From Paludisphaera mucosa (GTDB lineage: Bacteria > Planctomycetota > Planctomycetia > Isosphaerales > Isosphaeraceae), in the NCBI RefSeq assembly GCF_029589435.1, contig NZ_JARRAG010000001.1:2222808-2286807 (forward strand): a DNA stretch of 64,000 nt, in the 5' to 3' direction. The position numbers and the translations under genes were made by a program. Shown piece after piece: positions 35,029 through 42,812 of this stretch. The notes under the pieces were generated by a model. It was not told where the DNA came from, made no database searches, and was given only the letters and a program-made list of their open reading frames with translations. The first letter of the stretch is position 1. Each line of letters starts with the position of its first letter.

Positions 35029-35535
35029 ATGGCCGGCGAAATCCTCATGAACATCGGCGAAGCCCTCGTGGGCGAAGGCAACGAGATCGCCCATATCGAC
35101 CTCCTCATCGGCAAGAAGGACGGCCCCGTCGGCCAGGCCTTCGCCACCGCGCTGGCCAACCAGTCGGCCGGCCACACCAACCTGCTCGCCGTGCTGACCC
35201 CCAACCTGATCGCCAAGCCCGCGACCGTGATGGTCACGAAGGTCACGATCAAGGGCATGAAGCAGGCCGTGCAGATGTTCGGCCCGGCCCAGTCGGCCGT
35301 CGCCAAGGCCGTCGCCGACAGCGTGGCCGAGGGCGTGATCCCCGCCGCCGCCGCCGAGGACCTGGTCATCGTCTGCGGCGTGTTCATCCACCCCGAAGCC
35401 GAGGACAACGCCAAGATCCTCAAGTTCAACTACGAGGCGACCAAGCTCGCCATCGCCAGCGCGATGAAGAACTCGCCCTCGATCTCCGAGATCACCGCCA
35501 AGAAGGACTCGGTCGAGCACCCGTTCGCCAAGTGA
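35029..35535 (+). CDS. fae: Formaldehyde-activating enzyme
   Basis: Condenses formaldehyde with tetrahydromethanopterin to methylene-H4MPT, the entry step of the archaeal-type C1 route found in methylotrophs and Planctomycetes. The 168 residues align through GEALVGEGNEIAHIDLLIG (the conserved His is His22), LLAVLTPN, VTIKGMKQAVQMFGPAQ, VAEGVIPA and NYEATKLAI, all hallmarks of Fae. The start follows GGGAGAA by 9 bases; longer frames are not family-like. mtdB, which oxidises the product, follows 91 bases on. Confidence 0.96.
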   Translation: MAGEILMNIGEALVGEGNEIAHIDLLIGKKDGPVGQAFATALANQSAGHTNLLAVLTPNLIAKPATVMVTKVTIKGMKQAVQMFGPAQSAVAKAVADSVAEGVIPAAAAEDLVIVCGVFIHPEAEDNAKILKFNYEATKLAIASAMKNSPSISEITAKKDSVEHPFAK

Positions 35536-35626
35536 CCGCCTGAATCCAGACGCCGGCCGCGACTCGCGCCGGCGTCTCCCTCCTCCTCTCCCCCTCCCTC
35601 CCACTCCGCCCATGCGGGGGGCCGCC

Positions 35627-36502
35627 ATGCCCGACGACAAGGCCACGATCCTGATCCAGCTCGACGTCGACGCGCAGCCCAGCGTGTTCGACGCCGTGGT
35701 CGCCGTGGACGCCAAGGTGGACCACCTGTTCCGCCACGGCGACGTCACGCCCGAGAACGTCCAGGACCTCGTCTACGGGGCCCTCTTCACCCGAGGCCCG
35801 GCCGACCTCCACCGCACCGCGCTCTTCGTCGGCGGATCCGACGTCGCGAAGGCCGAGGCCGTGCTCGCCAAGATCCGCTCGACGTTCTTCGGCCCCTTCC
35901 GCGTCTCGGTCCTGTTCGACGCCAACGGCTCCAACACGACGGCCGCCGCCGCCGCCCTGGCCGCGCTCTCGAGCGTCGGCGGCTCGCTGCAGGGCGTCCC
36001 CGCCGCCGTCCTGGCCGCGACCGGCCCCGTCGGCCAGCGCGTCGCCCGGCTGCTCGGCCGCCTGGGCGCGACGGTCGCCGTCGGGTCACGCGACGCGGCC
36101 CGCTCCGGCAAGCTCGCCGAACGCCTCCACGCGACCACGGGCGCGACCTACCAGGGCTTTAGTAACGCCGACGCCTCCGACCTGGAGCGGACCCTGGCGA
36201 AGACGGCCCTCGTCGTCAGCGCCGGGCCCGAAGGGGCGCGGCTCATCTCGGCCGCGCAATGGAAGGGCCGCGACGGGCTTCGCGTCGTCGTCGACCTGAA
36301 CGCCGTCCCCCCCGCGGGGATCGAGGGGGTCGAGGCGAACGACAAGAACGTCGACCGGGGCGGGATCCGCGCCTGGGGCGCGCTCGGCGTCGGCGGCCTC
36401 AAGATGAAGATCCACAAGCGGGCGATCCAGGACCTCTTCCGCTCCAACGACAAGATCCTCGACGCCGAGGAAGTCCTGGAGCTGGGCCGCGACCTCGTCT
36501 GA
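35627..36502 (+). CDS. mtdB: Methylene-tetrahydromethanopterin dehydrogenase
   Basis: Oxidises methylene-H4MPT to methenyl-H4MPT with NAD(P). The 291 residues show the MtdA/MtdB plan: FDAVVAVDAKVDHL and a GSDVAKAE motif in the N-terminal half, the dinucleotide site ATGPVGQRVARLLGRLGA, and DLNAVPPAGIEGVE plus the terminal helix. The start at 35627 (MPDDK) has a G6 run five bases upstream; the ATG at 35612 adds five residues. It follows fae, so the two catalyse consecutive steps. Cofactor preference (MtdA versus MtdB) cannot be settled by eye. Confidence 0.93.
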   Translation: MPDDKATILIQLDVDAQPSVFDAVVAVDAKVDHLFRHGDVTPENVQDLVYGALFTRGPADLHRTALFVGGSDVAKAEAVLAKIRSTFFGPFRVSVLFDANGSNTTAAAAALAALSSVGGSLQGVPAAVLAATGPVGQRVARLLGRLGATVAVGSRDAARSGKLAERLHATTGATYQGFSNADASDLERTLAKTALVVSAGPEGARLISAAQWKGRDGLRVVVDLNAVPPAGIEGVEANDKNVDRGGIRAWGALGVGGLKMKIHKRAIQDLFRSNDKILDAEEVLELGRDLV

Positions 36503-36542
36503 GAGGCCGTCGCCAGGAGTCGGGGAAATCCCCGAATGACGG

Positions 36543-36710
36543 CCTTCCCCCTCGCGGGGGAAGGTGGCACGAAGGGCCGGATGAGGGGGAGACGAGCACG
36601 AAAGCCGTCGCCCAATCGTGTTTCCGGATTGCGAATTCCGACGGATCCTCGCTCGTCCTCCCCCTCATCCGACCCCTTCGGGGTCTGACTTCCCCCACGA
36701 GGGGGGAAGG
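36543..36710. repeat. Long inverted-repeat intergenic element
   Basis: A composite palindrome between convergent mtdB and the SMP-30 gene. The left end is a 9-bp hairpin (CCTTCCCCC/GGGGGAAGG), the right end another (CTTCCCCC/GGGGGAAG, 36689-36709), with a small ACCCC/GGGGT hairpin at 36672-36684. The inner arms CGGATGAGGGGGAGACGAGC (36578-36597) and 36651-36671 pair over about 20 bases with one bulge, around a ~53-base centre. It resembles the dispersed REP/MITE-like elements of GC-rich bacteria. No coding frame here is credible. Confidence 0.75.
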
Positions 36711-36772
36711 CGTCGGAGGGTCGGCGCTACGACACTGAGGGACCGCCTCGGAAGGACGCGCCCCGCGCAAAG

Positions 36773-37828
36773 TCAGGGTTGCGGGACGCCCGGGATCGGG
36801 CCCTTCGTCGTCGTCTGGATGCGGCCGATGTACATGTCCGAGGCGATGTAGAAGACGCTGCGGTCCTCGCCCCAGGCGCAGTTGCCGCAGGCCTCGCCGG
36901 TGGCGAGCGTCCCCAGGTGCTTGCCCGCGGGCGAGAAGATCAGGACGCCTCCCGGGCCGGTCGCGAAGACGTTGCCGGCGTCGTCGACCTTCAGGCCGTC
37001 GGGCAACCCTTTACGCTTGCCGGCCAGGGGCGTGACGTCCGCGAACACCTTGCCGGCACCGAGCGTGCCGTCGGCGGCGACGGGATAGGCCATCCAGATC
37101 GCCCGTTTGGGGTCGGAGTTGGCGACGTAAAGGGTCTTCTCGTCGGGCGAGAAGGCGATGCCGTTGGGGAAGCTCAACTCGCGCGTCAGGAGCGTCAGTC
37201 GGCCGTCGACGCCGAGCTTGTAGACGCCGTTGAAGGCCAGCTCCTTGCCCTGGTCGTGGTTGTCGCCCAGCAGGCCGTAGGGCGGGTCGGTGAAGTAGAA
37301 GTCGCCGTTGGACTTGAAGGCGCCGTCGTTGGGGCTGTTGAGGCGCTTGCCCTCATAACGGTCGACGAGGGTGGTGAACTTGCCGTCGGCTTCGAGACGG
37401 GCGATCCGGCGGTCGCCGTGCTGGCAGAGGACGAGCCGGCCCTTCTCGTCGAAGGTCAGGCCGTTCGAGCCCGGCTCGCCGCCCCGGCCGACGGAGCCGG
37501 TGTAACCGCTGGGCTTGAGGGCGACGGACGTCCCTTTCGCCTTCATCCACTGGTGCACGACGTTCTCGGGCACGTCGGAGAACAGCAGCCGCCCGACGGT
37601 GGAGTCCCAGACGGTCCCCTCGGACCAGTCGAAGCCCTCGGCGATCCGCTCGACGCGTGCGCCGGGCGGGATGAGCCGGTCGAGCGCCGGGTCGAGGCGT
37701 TCGATCGCCCCCAGCGTCGGCGGCTCCTGCGCCGCCGCCTCGCGGCCGGCGAGCAACGCGGTCGCGACGAGGCACAGGCGGAACGAGGCTCGCGACGTCC
37801 GCGGCCTGAATCGACGAACCTGGTTCAT
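36773..37828 (-). CDS. Secreted SMP-30/gluconolactonase-like protein
   Basis: An exported six-bladed propeller of 351 residues after a signal peptide (cleavage after AAA near 33). Family motifs include FDWSEGTVWD, the metal-binding Glu in AEGFDWSEG, SNGLTFDEKGRLVL, RLNSPNDGAFKSNGDFYFTDPPYGL-type segment (metal Asn/Asp) and SFPNGIAFSPDEKTLYVANSD. It would hydrolyse sugar lactones in the periplasm. GGGAG lies before the ATG. It transcribes toward the inverted-repeat element. Confidence 0.92.
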   Translation of the reverse strand: MNQVRRFRPRTSRASFRLCLVATALLAGREAAAQEPPTLGAIERLDPALDRLIPPGARVERIAEGFDWSEGTVWDSTVGRLLFSDVPENVVHQWMKAKGTSVALKPSGYTGSVGRGGEPGSNGLTFDEKGRLVLCQHGDRRIARLEADGKFTTLVDRYEGKRLNSPNDGAFKSNGDFYFTDPPYGLLGDNHDQGKELAFNGVYKLGVDGRLTLLTRELSFPNGIAFSPDEKTLYVANSDPKRAIWMAYPVAADGTLGAGKVFADVTPLAGKRKGLPDGLKVDDAGNVFATGPGGVLIFSPAGKHLGTLATGEACGNCAWGEDRSVFYIASDMYIGRIQTTTKGPIPGVPQP

Positions 37829-37973
37829 ATGTCGGCGTCTCCCTATTGTCGTGGCTGGCGTGCGGCGGGTCGTCCCGCGACCCGAAGGTATCCGATCGCC
37901 GGGGCCCTCGCAACGCGGCGGCGGTCGCGCCGGCGGCGTCGAAGCTGAGGGAGACGCCTCGACTGCGAAGCCT

Positions 37974-40900
37974 TCAAGGTCTCACTCTCCAGAACCAGTC
38001 GGGATCGCCGAAGAGCCCCGCGGCCACGTGCTCGCCGAGGCTGCGGTAGCTCTCCCACTGGGCCTCGTCGAAGAACTGGTTGGCGGTGCTCTCGTGCGGG
38101 AAGTCGGAATGGAGCGCCTTGTACTCGGCGACGTCGACCTCCTCGTCGCCCGTGAGGGAGGTCTTCAGGTAGAGGAGCAGCGAGGTCGCCACGGTCTCCT
38201 CGTCGTAGCGGACGCGGTAGAGCGCCGCGTGCTTCCGCGACCGCTTCGGGCCGGTCGATCCGGCGACCGCGGCCGGCACCAACTCGTCGATGGTCCCGAG
38301 CCGGCCGCGCACGGCGGCGGGCATGTCGCCCCCGGTCACCAGGGCGTCCAGCTCCGCGTCCGTGAACGGCTCGACGTAGGCGTCGAAGTCGATCCGGACC
38401 TTGCGGATCAGCTCGCCCAGGCCCTCCATCGTGTAGTCCGGGTCGGCGCTGCCGTCGCAGACGATGATCCTGGGCACGCGGCGGCGGATCAATTCGTAGC
38501 CGCCCATGTTCTCGAAGAACCCGCCGTCGGAGACGTGCCAGTAGCGGCCCCACGGGCCGGGATAGAGCGCCAGCCATTCCGAGATCAGCAGGGTGTGCGT
38601 CAGGAAGGTCCGCGGCACGGCGTAGACGAGCCGTCGGAGGAAGCTGAGGGCGGGGAACCCGCGCCGCCCGGACAGCGCCAGCCCGCTGTCCCACCAGCGG
38701 CCGGTGCGGAGGTTGGCCAGGCCGAACAGCAGCGCCGTGCCGAGCCGGGTCGACTGGCCCCGCCCCGGTCCGATGGCCGCCCCGGAGAGCGCGACCCACT
38801 CCCGGAGCGAGAGCATCTCGACCTTGCCGCTCGCCTCGCCGGTGACGTCGAGCGCCGGGTGATCTGAGCCCGGACCGGCGTTGAGGGGTTTCACGCGGGT
38901 CCGCAGCGTCTTCGCCCCGGCCCGGCCGACGTCGGCGCCCCAGGCCGAGTGCCAGCGCGTGCCGACGGTCATCCCGATCGGGCTCACGGCGAGGCTCTCC
39001 CCCTTGCGGTCGCGGTTGCCTCGGAGCGAGGAGAAGTCGATCGTCTGGTTGACCGTCAGGTTGATCAGGTGGAACGGGCCCCCCATCTCGTGGGGGAGGT
39101 AGTCCTTCAGCGTGGGGACGTCGTCGCCGGCGATGACCTCGGTGACGTCCGCCGAGCCGGGCCGCCGCCGCACGGGGTTCGAGGCGCCGAGGTAGGCCCG
39201 CGCCAGCCGCGCGGCGTACATGTCCGAGAACGACGAGCGATTGACGAACGTGAGCGCCCGCGGGTGGGCGAGGACGGCCGAGACGACCAGCGCGGCGACC
39301 GTGGCGATGAGACCTCGCCAGTACGAATCCCCGCCCTGAAAGGCCGCGTGGGCCGCGAACGAATAGAGGATCAGCGGCACCGCGAACAGGACCGCGGCCA
39401 GCAGCCCCGCCCCGACCTGGGCCTGGAAGTCGCGCGACGACGAGGACGACTCGACGGCGGGCCCGCGGGTCGGCACGAACATCCCGGCGAGCATCCGGCC
39501 CAGCGGGACCAGGCCGACGATCGTGATGAAGAACGTCGAGAAGGCCCGGATGTAGGCGTCGTTCCGGGCCGTGTATTGCTGGAGCGAATAGCCGATCGTG
39601 TCCACGACGGCCAGGGCGAGGGCCCCGGCGGCCAGGGTCATCGCGAACCCCAGGTCGTACGTGAGGATGTTCCGCGTGCGCAGCCGCTGCGTGTTCTCGT
39701 CGCCCGCCCCGAGCGCCGCCTGGCGCCTCCGCCCGCGGGCCCAGGCCATCTCGACGTGAACGAAGGCCAGCAGGCTCGACAGCCCCAGCAGCAGGGGCTC
39801 GGTCTGCAGCCCGAAGTACAGGGCGAGGCCGATCAGCCCCGACGCCACCAGCAGCAGCAAGACCAGCGTCGGCCCCTGGAACCGCTCGTCGCGGTCCTGA
39901 GAGACCAGCCAGAAGCCGATCCCCAGCGGCACGACAAGGAGCAGCAGGATGCCTTCGGCCACCAGGAACCAGGGGCTGTAGAAGGCCCCGAAGATCCCCT
40001 CCAGCAGGTGGCCGATCGGCGTCCCGCCGCCGCCCACCGCCACCAGCCTCGTGAACGCCAGGACCGGGCTCAGCAGCTTGTAGCGGACGGCGTCCATCGT
40101 GCCGAAGAGGGCGAAGAACAGGGCCCCCAGGACGAGGTGGACGCTCACGAAGTTGCGGAAGTAGTTGGCCGCGTTCACCCGGTCGTCGCCGGCCCCCGCG
40201 GGCGCGAGGTAGTTGCTCTGCCGCCGCAGCCAGGCGATCTCGGGCGAGCCCGGGTGGATCAGCGCGCCCTCGACGTGCGAGGGGCCCGGCGGGTAGTCGC
40301 GGCCGCCGATCCCCTGCACCGGCGTCCTGCGCAGGCGGTCGAAGGCGCGGCCCAGGAACGAGCCGATGTAGCCGCCGCCGGAGACCGTCGACAGGAAGTC
40401 GACCCGCCTCAGCCGCTTCGCCCGCGCCAGCGCCTGGAGCACGCCCAGGTTGAACGTCGCGCTCCGCACGCCCCCGCCCGACAGGGCAAGACCCGTCACG
40501 TCGTCGGGCCACGTCGGCGTCGTCCCGTCGATCGTCGTCAGCGGGGCGCCCGTGTTGTCGGGCGACTCGGCGACCCGGGCCCGACGCCGGCCGAGCGCCT
40601 TCGACTCGCGCCGGCGCAGCTCGGCGGGGTACTCCGGGGCGTCGTCGCGCCGCTGGCGCGCGTCCTCGATCAGGACGTCGGCGGCCTTCTCGCTGGCCAT
40701 GTAGATGTTCGTGACCAGGAAGTAGCCCGGGATCAGCGGGAAGATCGAGCCGTCGACAACCCGGAGGCCGTGGACCTTGCGGACGCCGAACCTCGCGTCG
40801 AGCACGGCCGACGGGTCGCCGGTCGGGCCCATCCGGCAGGTCCCGCAGGCGTGGTGGCCCCACGCTTCGCGGAGGATCCACCTCTGGATCGCGGCGTCGT

Positions 40901-42755
40901 CGTCCGTCGGGACGGCCTCCCCGGGATGCAGTTCCTTCTTGACGAACAGCCGCGCGTTCCGCGATATCCCCCTCACGAACTTCACGCCGTCGACGAGCGC
41001 GTGCAGGTCCGGGTCCTGCAACGACGCGCCGGGCCGGGACTCCTCGTTGAAGTAGTGGAAGTTGATCTCGGGCGTGTCGCGGGGGTCGGTCGTGCGGAGG
41101 CGGACGACGCCGCCGTTGTTGCGCGTCCTTCCCTTGAGGATCACCCACGAGAACTTATCGTGCTGCTCGCCGACGGCCGAATAGCCGACCGAGTAGCCCT
41201 TGAACGGCAGGGGCGCGCCGAAGATGAACAGGTCCGGCTGCGGCTGTTCCGGGGACGATCGCTTGAAGATCCCCAGGATGGCCCCGTTGGAAGCGTACAG
41301 GCCCGTCCCCTGCTCGCGCCACTCCTGGAGGTGGGGGTCGGACGACGGCCGGGCGGGGTCCGACCGGACCTTGGCCCCTTCGAGGAGCGGGAAGTCGGCC
41401 TGCATCTCGCTGACGAGAGAGACCTCGTAGCGGTCTTGCAGGTTGCGGCCCACGCCGGGCAGGTCGATGCGACGGGGGGCCTGGTCCTCGCCGCGGATGA
41501 CTTCCGAATACCCGTCGCGGAGGGCGCAGAGGGTCGGGTCGCCGGCCTGCTCGGCCAGTCGCGCCAGCGCCTCGGGGTCGCCGATTCCCGAGAGCATCAG
41601 GAGCTGGGGCGTGTTGAACGAGCCGCCGCAGAGGACGACCTCGCCGCCCGGCTTGACGAAGGCCCGCTCCAGCGTCCCCGCCTCGTCGCTGGGGCTGACG
41701 TGGGCTCGGTAGAGCCGGGCGCCCCGGCGGAACTCCACCCCCACGGCGCGCGGCAGGGCCGAATGGTCGAAGAGGACGCGGCTCACCAGGCAGTCGGTCA
41801 TGATCACGAGCCGATCGGGGTGGGCGCCGACGACCTCGAGCAGCCTCTCGCGCGGGCCGGAGCGCCGCCCGCGACGGACGTTCGGCGCGGCCGGATCCTC
41901 GTGATTCGGCGTCTCCCGGCCGCAGACGGCCAGCGGGATGAGGACCACGCCCTCCGGGCTCTCGGCCTGGGTGGTCGCGTGATTGGGGTCGAGCGCCTGC
42001 GAGGCCCGACCGCGGAGGATCGTCCGGGCCCAGGTCCAGCCGCCGTCGAGCCCGGTCGCCGACACCTGCTTGAGGGCCGCCTTGATCATGCCGATCAACT
42101 GCCGGTCGCCCAGGCCGAGCTTCAGGTCGAGCACGCTCGTGCGGAGCCAGCCGGCGTAGCCGTGCCGCCCCCCGGTGTGGTCGACGTCCTTGCCGATCAG
42201 CCAGAGGAAGCCCTCCCAGGCCCGGCCCAGGAACCTCGTCGGCAGGGGCTTCGGCCTCGGCAGGTACTGGTTGCGCTCGAGCTTCTCGAAGTAGGCCCTC
42301 ATCGCGGCGGACCGCCACGAATCGTCGTCGAGGTAGACCGCCAGGTCGTCCCAGTCGGAGTCGGGGCCGGCGATGGTGATCATCGCGTTGTGGATCGTGC
42401 AGCCGCCGAGCGCCGCGGCGCGGGGGTAGAAGATCCCCGCGTGGGAGGCGTCCTCGTGGTTCGCCCGGTCGGGCTCGTGCCACTTGGGGTCGGGGCCGGC
42501 CGGGGGGTTCTCGTAGTGCTTCACGAAGAACCGCCAGCTCAGCTTCGGATCCTCGCTGGAGTCGGCGTGCAGGCCCGGGACCAGGCTGACCTCGGGCGCG
42601 TCGGCGGGCCCGCCGTGCGAGCCGGCCTCGATCACGAGCACCCGGCAGCCGTCCAGGGCCAGCCGGGCCGCCAGCGGGCCCCCGCCCGCCCCGGAGCCCA
42701 CGACGATGTAGTCGAATCCCTCATGCCGGGGGACGTCCGTCTCGGCCGTCGTCAT
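37974..42755 (-). CDS. GMC oxidoreductase fused to membrane-embedded patatin-like hydrolase
   Basis: A single 1593-residue frame. Residues ~14-698 are a GMC-type FAD oxidoreductase: dinucleotide motif VVGSGAGGG (19-25), GGCTIHNAM near 118, VVLCGGSFNTPQLLMLSGIG (373-392), a catalytic His at 634/635 in HHACGTCRMG, and a terminal FLVTNIYMASEKAA. After a ~50-residue charged linker, a patatin-like domain starts: GGGVRS (760-765, oxyanion), nucleophile Ser792 in TVSGGGYIGS and the partner Asp1410 in SDGGFFENMGG. Between Ser and Asp lie about eight hydrophobic segments. No export signal precedes the flavin domain. It is 57 bases after the di-heme cytochrome gene on one strand. The two activities suggest hydrolysis of an ester lipid and oxidation of the freed alcohol; the substrate is unknown. 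Confidence 0.85.
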   Translation of the reverse strand: MTTAETDVPRHEGFDYIVVGSGAGGGPLAARLALDGCRVLVIEAGSHGGPADAPEVSLVPGLHADSSEDPKLSWRFFVKHYENPPAGPDPKWHEPDRANHEDASHAGIFYPRAAALGGCTIHNAMITIAGPDSDWDDLAVYLDDDSWRSAAMRAYFEKLERNQYLPRPKPLPTRFLGRAWEGFLWLIGKDVDHTGGRHGYAGWLRTSVLDLKLGLGDRQLIGMIKAALKQVSATGLDGGWTWARTILRGRASQALDPNHATTQAESPEGVVLIPLAVCGRETPNHEDPAAPNVRRGRRSGPRERLLEVVGAHPDRLVIMTDCLVSRVLFDHSALPRAVGVEFRRGARLYRAHVSPSDEAGTLERAFVKPGGEVVLCGGSFNTPQLLMLSGIGDPEALARLAEQAGDPTLCALRDGYSEVIRGEDQAPRRIDLPGVGRNLQDRYEVSLVSEMQADFPLLEGAKVRSDPARPSSDPHLQEWREQGTGLYASNGAILGIFKRSSPEQPQPDLFIFGAPLPFKGYSVGYSAVGEQHDKFSWVILKGRTRNNGGVVRLRTTDPRDTPEINFHYFNEESRPGASLQDPDLHALVDGVKFVRGISRNARLFVKKELHPGEAVPTDDDAAIQRWILREAWGHHACGTCRMGPTGDPSAVLDARFGVRKVHGLRVVDGSIFPLIPGYFLVTNIYMASEKAADVLIEDARQRRDDAPEYPAELRRRESKALGRRRARVAESPDNTGAPLTTIDGTTPTWPDDVTGLALSGGGVRSATFNLGVLQALARAKRLRRVDFLSTVSGGGYIGSFLGRAFDRLRRTPVQGIGGRDYPPGPSHVEGALIHPGSPEIAWLRRQSNYLAPAGAGDDRVNAANYFRNFVSVHLVLGALFFALFGTMDAVRYKLLSPVLAFTRLVAVGGGGTPIGHLLEGIFGAFYSPWFLVAEGILLLLVVPLGIGFWLVSQDRDERFQGPTLVLLLLVASGLIGLALYFGLQTEPLLLGLSSLLAFVHVEMAWARGRRRQAALGAGDENTQRLRTRNILTYDLGFAMTLAAGALALAVVDTIGYSLQQYTARNDAYIRAFSTFFITIVGLVPLGRMLAGMFVPTRGPAVESSSSSRDFQAQVGAGLLAAVLFAVPLILYSFAAHAAFQGGDSYWRGLIATVAALVVSAVLAHPRALTFVNRSSFSDMYAARLARAYLGASNPVRRRPGSADVTEVIAGDDVPTLKDYLPHEMGGPFHLINLTVNQTIDFSSLRGNRDRKGESLAVSPIGMTVGTRWHSAWGADVGRAGAKTLRTRVKPLNAGPGSDHPALDVTGEASGKVEMLSLREWVALSGAAIGPGRGQSTRLGTALLFGLANLRTGRWWDSGLALSGRRGFPALSFLRRLVYAVPRTFLTHTLLISEWLALYPGPWGRYWHVSDGGFFENMGGYELIRRRVPRIIVCDGSADPDYTMEGLGELIRKVRIDFDAYVEPFTDAELDALVTGGDMPAAVRGRLGTIDELVPAAVAGSTGPKRSRKHAALYRVRYDEETVATSLLLYLKTSLTGDEEVDVAEYKALHSDFPHESTANQFFDEAQWESYRSLGEHVAAGLFGDPDWFWRVRP

Positions 42756-42812
42756 GGCTCGCCTCGAGGTTCACGCCTGTCGGGCCGGATCGCCGCGCGG
42801 TCCGGCGACCGC

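Noticed and set aside
36259-36770. Open frames crossing the inverted-repeat element on both strands
   Set aside because: They run through palindromic sequence and the end of mtdB; the translations are repeat-derived.
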